Shown one piece after another: positions 6,104 to 10,452 of a stretch of 10,452 bases of DNA. The notes under the pieces are model-generated. The model did not search any database, was not told the DNA's origin, and saw only the letters and a list, made by a program, of their open reading frames with translations. Origin of the DNA: Lamprocystis purpurea. GTDB lineage: Bacteria > Pseudomonadota > Gammaproteobacteria > Chromatiales > Chromatiaceae. Position 1 is the stretch's first letter. Each line of letters opens with the position of its first letter. The position numbers were made by a program, and so were the translations under genes. The stretch is from NCBI GenBank assembly GCA_020718945.1, contig DYRB01000071.1, forward strand, positions 1 to 10,452, given 5' to 3'.

Positions 6104-6826
6104 GTGCCAAGCGCATCCGTTCGACGCATCCTGCTCAAGCTCAGCGGCGAGGCCCTGGGGGGCGCGTCGGGCTCCGGCATAGAGCCCGAGGTCCTGGCCC
6201 GCTATGCCGCCGACGTGCGTGACCTGGTCGGGGCCGGCATCCAGGTAGCCCTGGTACTGGGCGGGGGCAACCTGTTTCGCGGTGCGCCCCTGGCCGCGGC
6301 GGGGATGAACCGGGTCACCGGTGACCACATGGGCATGCTCGCCACGGTCATGAATGCCCTGGCCATGGGCGATGCCCTGGAGCGCCTGGGCATCCCGGCG
6401 CGGGTCCTGTCCGCCCTGCCCATGGGGCCGGTGTGCGAGGACTACAGTGCCCGGGCGGCGGTAGGGCACTTGGAGCAGGGGCGGGTGGCCCTCTGTGCCG
6501 CCGGCACCGGCAACCCCTTCTTCACCACCGATTCGGCCGCCAGCCTGCGGGCGGTGGAGATTGGGGCGGACCTGCTGATCAAGGCGACCAAGGTCGACGG
6601 GGTCTACTCCGCCGACCCGATGAAGGACCCGGCGGCGGTCTTGTACCCCCGCCTGACCTATAACCAGGCCCTGCGCGAGGGGCTGGGGGTCATGGACGCC
6701 ACGGCCCTAGTGCTGTGCCGCGACCAGGGCATGCCCCTGCGGGTCATGAACATCAACGAGCCGGGCGCCCTGCTGCGCCTGATTCGAGGCGAACCTGTCG
6801 GTTCACTGGTGGAGGCTGGGGATTGA
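6104..6826 (+). CDS. pyrH: Uridylate kinase (UMP kinase)
   Basis: A 240-residue hexameric amino-acid-kinase-fold enzyme that phosphorylates UMP to UDP with ATP in pyrimidine nucleotide synthesis. Motifs: RILLKLSGEALGG (8-20), the phosphate-binding GGGNLFRG (53-60), GMNRVTGDHMGMLATVMNAL (67-86) for the UMP/subunit interface, GTGNPFFTTDSAA (134-146) and KATKVDGVYSADP (160-172) at the nucleotide site. The start is GTG at 6104 with GAGGG (6093-6097) 6 nt upstream; no ATG fits. It lies 51 nt downstream of tsf with no terminator seen between them, and only 1 nt separates its stop from the frr start. The product is the length of the E. coli enzyme within one residue, and nothing looks unusual in it. 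Confidence 0.98.
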   Translation: MPSASVRRILLKLSGEALGGASGSGIEPEVLARYAADVRDLVGAGIQVALVLGGGNLFRGAPLAAAGMNRVTGDHMGMLATVMNALAMGDALERLGIPARVLSALPMGPVCEDYSARAAVGHLEQGRVALCAAGTGNPFFTTDSAASLRAVEIGADLLIKATKVDGVYSADPMKDPAAVLYPRLTYNQALREGLGVMDATALVLCRDQGMPLRVMNINEPGALLRLIRGEPVGSLVEAGD

Positions 6827-6827
6827 G

Positions 6828-7385
6828 ATGATCGACGATATCAAGAAGGACGCCGCCGCCCGCATGGGCAAGACGGTCGAGGCCCTGGGCCTCGAACTGG
6901 CCAAGATCCGCACCGGACGGGCCCACCCGTCCCTGCTGGACCATGTCATGGTCTCCTACTACGGCACCGACATGCCCATCAAGCAGGTTGCCAACGTCAC
7001 CGTGGAGGATGCCCGCACCCTGGCCATCACGCCCTGGGAGCGCAACATGGTCCAGGCGGTCGAGAAGGCCATCATGCAGTCCGACCTGGGGCTCAACCCC
7101 AACACCGCCGGGACCGTGATCCGCGTCCCCATGCCGGCCCTGACCGAGGAGCGGCGCCGCGACCTGATCAAGGTGGCCCGATCAGAGGCGGAGCAGGCTC
7201 GGGTGGCGGTGCGCAACATCCGCCGCGACGCCAACGGCGGGCTCAAGGACCTGGTCAAGGAGAAGATGATCTCCGAGGACGACGAGCGGCGGGGCCAGGA
7301 GGGCATCCAGAAGCTGACCGACCAGTACGTCAAGGAGGTCGATCAGGTTCTGGAACATAAGGAATCCGATCTGATGGCGATTTGA
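6828..7385 (+). CDS. frr: Ribosome recycling factor
   Basis: A 185-residue cytosolic factor that, with EF-G, splits the post-termination ribosome. Its length is identical to E. coli RRF and the two align without gaps. Visible features: an N-terminal helix with KIRTGRA (26-32), the beta domain (about 31-104) with YYGT, VTVEDARTL and DLGLNPNTAGTVIRVPMPAL, and then two long helices forming the rest of the three-helix bundle, with ARVAVRNIRRDAN (124-136). R132, known to be essential in E. coli, is conserved. The ATG at 6828 begins one base after the pyrH TGA (TGAGATG), with GGAGG at 6811-6815, somewhat far upstream. Re-initiation or coupling from pyrH is therefore likely. The stop TGA overlaps a TTG that could begin uppS. 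Confidence 0.98.
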   Translation: MIDDIKKDAAARMGKTVEALGLELAKIRTGRAHPSLLDHVMVSYYGTDMPIKQVANVTVEDARTLAITPWERNMVQAVEKAIMQSDLGLNPNTAGTVIRVPMPALTEERRRDLIKVARSEAEQARVAVRNIRRDANGGLKDLVKEKMISEDDERRGQEGIQKLTDQYVKEVDQVLEHKESDLMAI

Positions 7386-7414
7386 TTCGCTTCGCCGGAT
7401 TGAGACTCTTCGGC

Positions 7415-8194
7415 GTGGACACTGACACCCAGGCCCCCACCGCCGCCCAGGCCGGCGGCCGGCTGCCGGGGCATGTGGCCATCATCATGGACGGCAACGG
7501 CCGCTGGGCCCGCCAGCGCGGCCTGCCGCGCACCGCCGGTCACCGTGCCGGGGTCAAGAGTGTGCGCGCCGCCGTGGAGGAGAGCGTCCGCCAGGGGGTG
7601 CGGGTGCTCACCCTGTTCGCCTTCAGCAGCGAGAACTGGCGACGGCCGGCCACTGAGGTCGCAGTCTTGCTGCAACTGTTCATGAGTACCCTGCGTGGGG
7701 AGGTCCGTCGGCTCAACGAGAACGGCGTGCAACTGCGCGTGGTGGGGGAGCGCTCCGCCTTTCCCGAGAAGTTGCGCCAGCGTATTGCCGAGGCGGAGGC
7801 GCAGACCGCCGGCAACAGCAGCCTGATCCTGCAGATCGCCGCCAACTACGGTGGGCGCTGGGACATCACCCAGGCCGCCCGGCGCCTGGCCGAGGCGGTG
7901 GCCGCAGGCGACCTCGCCCCTGAGGCCATCGACGAGGCGGCCCTGACCAGTCGGCTGTCGTTTGCCGACATCCCCGACCCCGACCTGTTCATTCGCACCG
8001 GGGGGGAGCAGCGCCTGAGCAATTTCCTGCTCTGGCAGTGTGCCTATACCGAGCTCTATTTCACCGACCTGTTGTGGCCCGAGTTCGATGCCAACGCCTA
8101 CGGCCGTGCCCTCAAGGAGTATGCCGGGCGCCAGCGGCGCTTTGGTAAGACCTCGGAGCAGGTCGCCGGGGCCCCCGGCGATGCTGGGGTCTAG
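7415..8194 (+). CDS. uppS: Undecaprenyl diphosphate synthase (cis-prenyltransferase)
   Basis: A 259-residue enzyme that adds eight isopentenyl units to farnesyl diphosphate, making the C55 carrier for peptidoglycan and O-antigen. Motifs: HVAIIMDGNGRWA (20-32) with catalytic D26, H43 in TAGHRAG, FAFSSENW (68-75) with S71 and E73, NYGGRWD, IRTGGEQRLSNFLLWQ, and the C-terminal YTELYFTDLLWPEFD. With GTG at 7415 as start, D26, H43, S71 and E73 carry exactly the E. coli numbers, which is why I chose it. In-frame TTGs at 7382 (overlapping the frr stop as TTGA, adding 11 residues) and 7400 are alternatives. None has a strong Shine-Dalgarno, so coupling to frr is likely. The end overlaps the predicted cdsA start by 14 nt. 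Confidence 0.95.
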   Translation: MDTDTQAPTAAQAGGRLPGHVAIIMDGNGRWARQRGLPRTAGHRAGVKSVRAAVEESVRQGVRVLTLFAFSSENWRRPATEVAVLLQLFMSTLRGEVRRLNENGVQLRVVGERSAFPEKLRQRIAEAEAQTAGNSSLILQIAANYGGRWDITQAARRLAEAVAAGDLAPEAIDEAALTSRLSFADIPDPDLFIRTGGEQRLSNFLLWQCAYTELYFTDLLWPEFDANAYGRALKEYAGRQRRFGKTSEQVAGAPGDAGV

Positions 8195-9026
8195 CCCCTT
8201 GCCCGTCGTCAGCGCCCTGCGCCAGAGGACCCTGACCGCACTGGCCCTGGGGCCCCTGATCCTGGTCGGGGTGACGTGGCTGCCCAATGCCTGGCTGGCC
8301 CTGGCCCTGGTCCTGGTGATCCTGCTCGCCGCCTGGGAGTGGGCCGCCCTGGCCGGGGTCTCCGCCCCCGCCGCCCGACTGGTCTACCTGGCAGTCCTGG
8401 GCCTCGGCTGCCTGGGCCTGTGGCAGGCCCACGGTTGGGGCTGGGGACCTTACCTACTGATCCCTGCGGCCCTGGGCTGGGCCGGGCTCACCCTGCTCAT
8501 GATCCGGCTGGAGACCATCCGTCCTGCTGCGGGCTCGGAGCCCTGGCTGCTGGCCCTGGGCCTGCCGGTCCTGCTCGGGCCCTGGCTGGCCCTGGTCGAG
8601 TTGGACGCCCGGCAGCCCAATGGTCCCTTGTGGGTGTTGGCCCTGCTGCTGCTGATCTGGGGTGCCGACATCGCCGCCTACTTCGCCGGGCGGCGCTGGG
8701 GACGGGCCAAGTTGGCCCCGGTCTTGAGCCCCGGCAAGACCCGCGCCGGGGGCTATGCCGCCCTGGCCGCAGCGGCGGCCTGGGGCCTGGCCCTGGCGGG
8801 GCTGCTCGGCCTCGACCCAGGGCGGGGCCTGGCCCTGGTGCTGATCTGCGTGGTCACCGCCGCCGTCTCGGTGGTGGGGGACCTGTTTGAGAGCCTGCTC
8901 AAGCGCCGCCGCGGGCTCAAGGACTCCGGCCAACTGCTGCCCGGCCACGGCGGCATGCTCGACCGCATCGACAGCATGACCGCCGCTGCCCCCGTCTTCA
9001 CCCTAGGCCTCTGGCTATTGCTATGA
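8181..9026 (+). CDS. cdsA: Phosphatidate cytidylyltransferase (CDP-diglyceride synthase)
   Basis: A 281-residue inner-membrane enzyme that makes CDP-diacylglycerol from CTP and phosphatidic acid, the branch point for all major phospholipids. It is very rich in Leu/Ala, with about eight hydrophobic segments (roughly 17-36, 38-56, 66-82, 90-108, 122-139, 149-168, 190-210, 216-235). The CDS signature is at 238-264: SLLKRR, KDSGQLLPGHGG and LDRID, with its conserved Lys, His and Asp residues. WGADIAAYFAG (160-170) and KLAPVLSPGKT (177-187) are the other conserved blocks. The ATG at 8181 overlaps the uppS end by 14 nt; an in-frame TTG at 8199, just after the uppS stop, would drop 6 residues. Shine-Dalgarno evidence is weak for both. 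The stop overlaps the dxr start as ATGA. Confidence 0.95.
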   Translation: MLGSSPLPVVSALRQRTLTALALGPLILVGVTWLPNAWLALALVLVILLAAWEWAALAGVSAPAARLVYLAVLGLGCLGLWQAHGWGWGPYLLIPAALGWAGLTLLMIRLETIRPAAGSEPWLLALGLPVLLGPWLALVELDARQPNGPLWVLALLLLIWGADIAAYFAGRRWGRAKLAPVLSPGKTRAGGYAALAAAAAWGLALAGLLGLDPGRGLALVLICVVTAAVSVVGDLFESLLKRRRGLKDSGQLLPGHGGMLDRIDSMTAAAPVFTLGLWLLL

Positions 9027-10210
9027 CCGGCGTCACCATCCTCGGCTCCACCGGCTCCATCGGCGTCAGTACCCTGGACGTCCTGGCGCGCCACCCGGAC
9101 CGCTACCGGGCGGTGGCACTCACCGCCCACCGCGACGTCGAGACCATGCTGGCCCAGTGCCTGGCCTTCCGTCCAGCCCTGGTGGCCATGGCCGATCCCC
9201 AAGCGGCCTCAGTCCTGCGCGAGCGCCTGGCGGGCGTCCCCGGGGCCCCGGAGGTGCTGTCCGGCGTGGCCGGGGTGCGGGAGGCGGCGGTCCTGCCCCA
9301 GGCCCAGGTGGTCATGGCGGCCATAGTCGGCGCCGCCGGCCTGGTGCCGACCCTGGCCGCGGCTCGAGCCGGCAAGCGGCTGCTGCTGGCCAACAAAGAG
9401 GCCCTGGTCGTCGCCGGGGCCTTGCTCATGCAGGCGGTGGCCGACCATGGGGCCGTGCTGCTGCCCATCGACAGCGAGCACAACGCCATATTCCAGTGCC
9501 TGCCGGCCGGATTCGAGCGCGGCCTGGCAGCGGTCGGGGTCGAGCGCATCCTGTTGACCGCCTCCGGCGGGCCCTTCCTGGACAGCCCTCCCGAGGCCCT
9601 GGCCGGGGTCACCCCGGAGCAGGCCTGCGCCCATCCCAACTGGGAGATGGGGCGGAAGATCTCGGTGGACTCCGCCACCATGATGAACAAGGGGTTGGAG
9701 CTGATTGAGGCGTGCTGGCTGTTCGGCACCGGGCCGGAGCGCATCCAGGTCGTGGTGCACCGCCAGAGCGTCATCCACTCCCTGGTGCAGTACATCGACG
9801 GCTCGGTCCTGGCCCAACTCGGCAACCCGGACATGCGCACCCCCATAGCCCACGCCCTGGCCTGGCCGGAACGGCTCCAGTCCGGGGTGGCGCCGCTGGA
9901 CCTGTTTGCCGTGCGTCGGCTCGACTTCGAACCCCCGGACCTGGGGCGCTTCCCCTGCCTGGCCCTGGCTATGGCAGCGGCAGCGACCGGCGGCACGGCG
10001 CCTGCCGTGCTCAACGCGGCCAACGAGGTGGCAGTGGCCGCCTTCCTGGACCGGCGCATCGGCTTCACGGCCATCGCCGCCGTGGTGGAGGAGACCCTGG
10101 ACCGACTCCCGGTAGCACCGGTGGCCGGCCACGACATCGACTATCTGCTGGACATCGACCGCCAGGCGCGGGTGACCGCGGAACAAAGCGTCGCCGCGAG
10201 AGTCGCATAG
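9023..10210 (+). CDS. dxr: 1-deoxy-D-xylulose 5-phosphate reductoisomerase
   Basis: A 395-residue NADPH- and metal-dependent enzyme converting DXP to 2-C-methyl-D-erythritol 4-phosphate, the first committed step of the MEP isoprenoid pathway. It supplies the isopentenyl units used by UppS, encoded two genes upstream. The N-terminal Rossmann motif GSTGSIG is at 8-14, and LLLANKEALV at 120-129. Metal ligands are D150 and E152 (PIDSEHNAI) and E226 (MMNKGLELIE). ASGGPF (180-185) and HPNWEMGRKISVDSATM (204-220) form the catalytic loop and phosphate-binding region. The C-terminal four-helix domain includes VLNAANEVAVAAF. Its length matches the family (398 in E. coli). The ATG at 9023 overlaps the cdsA TGA in ATGA, so translation is probably coupled. 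It appears intact. Confidence 0.98.
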   Translation: MTGVTILGSTGSIGVSTLDVLARHPDRYRAVALTAHRDVETMLAQCLAFRPALVAMADPQAASVLRERLAGVPGAPEVLSGVAGVREAAVLPQAQVVMAAIVGAAGLVPTLAAARAGKRLLLANKEALVVAGALLMQAVADHGAVLLPIDSEHNAIFQCLPAGFERGLAAVGVERILLTASGGPFLDSPPEALAGVTPEQACAHPNWEMGRKISVDSATMMNKGLELIEACWLFGTGPERIQVVVHRQSVIHSLVQYIDGSVLAQLGNPDMRTPIAHALAWPERLQSGVAPLDLFAVRRLDFEPPDLGRFPCLALAMAAAATGGTAPAVLNAANEVAVAAFLDRRIGFTAIAAVVEETLDRLPVAPVAGHDIDYLLDIDRQARVTAEQSVAARVA

Positions 10211-10216
10211 GCTGCC

Positions 10217-10452
10217 ATGCAAAACGTCACCGGATTCCTGTCCTACGCGGGTTACTTCATCCTCGCCCTGGGCGTGCTCATTACCATCCACGAGCTCGGC
10301 CACTTCCTGGTCGCCCGCAGGCTCGGGGTCAAGGTGCTGCGCTTCTCCATCGGCTTCGGCCGACCCCTGCTGCGCCGCACCGGTCGCGACGGCACCGAGT
10401 ACGTGCTTGCCGCCATACCCTTAGGCGGCTACGTGAAGATGCTCGACGAGCG
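10217..10452 (+). CDS. rseP: Site-2 zinc metalloprotease RseP, N-terminal part (runs off the window)
   Basis: The first 78 codons plus two bases are present. RseP is an inner-membrane intramembrane protease that cleaves the anti-sigma factor RseA after DegS, releasing sigma-E, and also clears signal-peptide remnants. The first transmembrane helix (about 8-29) carries the zinc-binding HELGH (25-29), with catalytic E26. After it come VARRLGVKVLRFSIGFG (32-48) and PLGGYVKMLDE (68-78), both characteristic of the family. The PDZ domains and the C-terminal NxxPxPxLDG motif lie beyond the window. The start ATG at 10217 is 6 nt after the dxr stop, with a weak AGG (10209-10211) upstream, so coupling to dxr is plausible. 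Position after dxr is the usual one in gammaproteobacteria, normally followed by bamA. Confidence 0.96.
   Translation, partial: MQNVTGFLSYAGYFILALGVLITIHELGHFLVARRLGVKVLRFSIGFGRPLLRRTGRDGTEYVLAAIPLGGYVKMLDE

Noticed and set aside
8240..8900. Many repeats of GGCCCTGG/CTGGCC within cdsA and across the operon
   Set aside because: They reflect frequent Ala-Leu pairs encoded by GCC CTG in a GC-rich genome, not a tandem repeat or regulatory site.
9103..10303. Long minus-strand open frames opposite dxr
   Set aside because: They are shadows of dxr and rseP in GC-rich DNA; no motif, and the plus-strand genes are intact.

Overview
The window is a GC-rich, densely coded stretch of a gammaproteobacterial chromosome. 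Protein sequences and gene order (glnD-map divergent from rpsB-tsf-pyrH-frr-uppS-cdsA-dxr-rseP) point to that class. The high GC and the mixed core/accessory edge would fit a purple sulfur bacterium of the Chromatiaceae or a relative, but that finer placement is inference.

Left edge (1-560, minus strand): an accessory patch. It holds the first 12 codons of a DUF3368-type PIN-like toxin gene, the complete 89-residue UPF0175 antitoxin-like gene that overlaps it by 4 bp, and a gene-free stretch with two copies of a 13-bp repeat that looks like debris of a small mobile or repetitive element.

Middle left (561-3988, minus strand): map (methionine aminopeptidase) followed by glnD (PII uridylyltransferase/uridylyl-removing enzyme), joined by a 4-bp ATGA overlap. 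Then comes a divergent intergenic region (3989-4330) with an extended -10 promoter and a long structured rpsB leader. The leader contains the sequence expected of the S2 (t44-like) autoregulatory element and, unexpectedly, a strong intrinsic-terminator-like hairpin.

Right (4331-10452, plus strand): one long compact gene row: ribosomal protein S2, elongation factor Ts, UMP kinase, ribosome recycling factor, undecaprenyl diphosphate synthase, CDP-diglyceride synthase, DXP reductoisomerase, and the start of the site-2 protease RseP. From pyrH onward the genes abut or overlap by a few bases. The row links translation (S2, EF-Ts, RRF), pyrimidine nucleotide supply (PyrH), isoprenoid precursors (Dxr) and their use in the cell-wall lipid carrier (UppS), phospholipid synthesis (CdsA) and envelope stress signalling (RseP).

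All core genes look intact with their catalytic residues present. I do not see a wholly new system. The points most worth a second look are the rpsB leader (terminator-like hairpin, duplicated S2-site sequence, repeated stem arm) and the toxin-antitoxin/repeat patch next to glnD.
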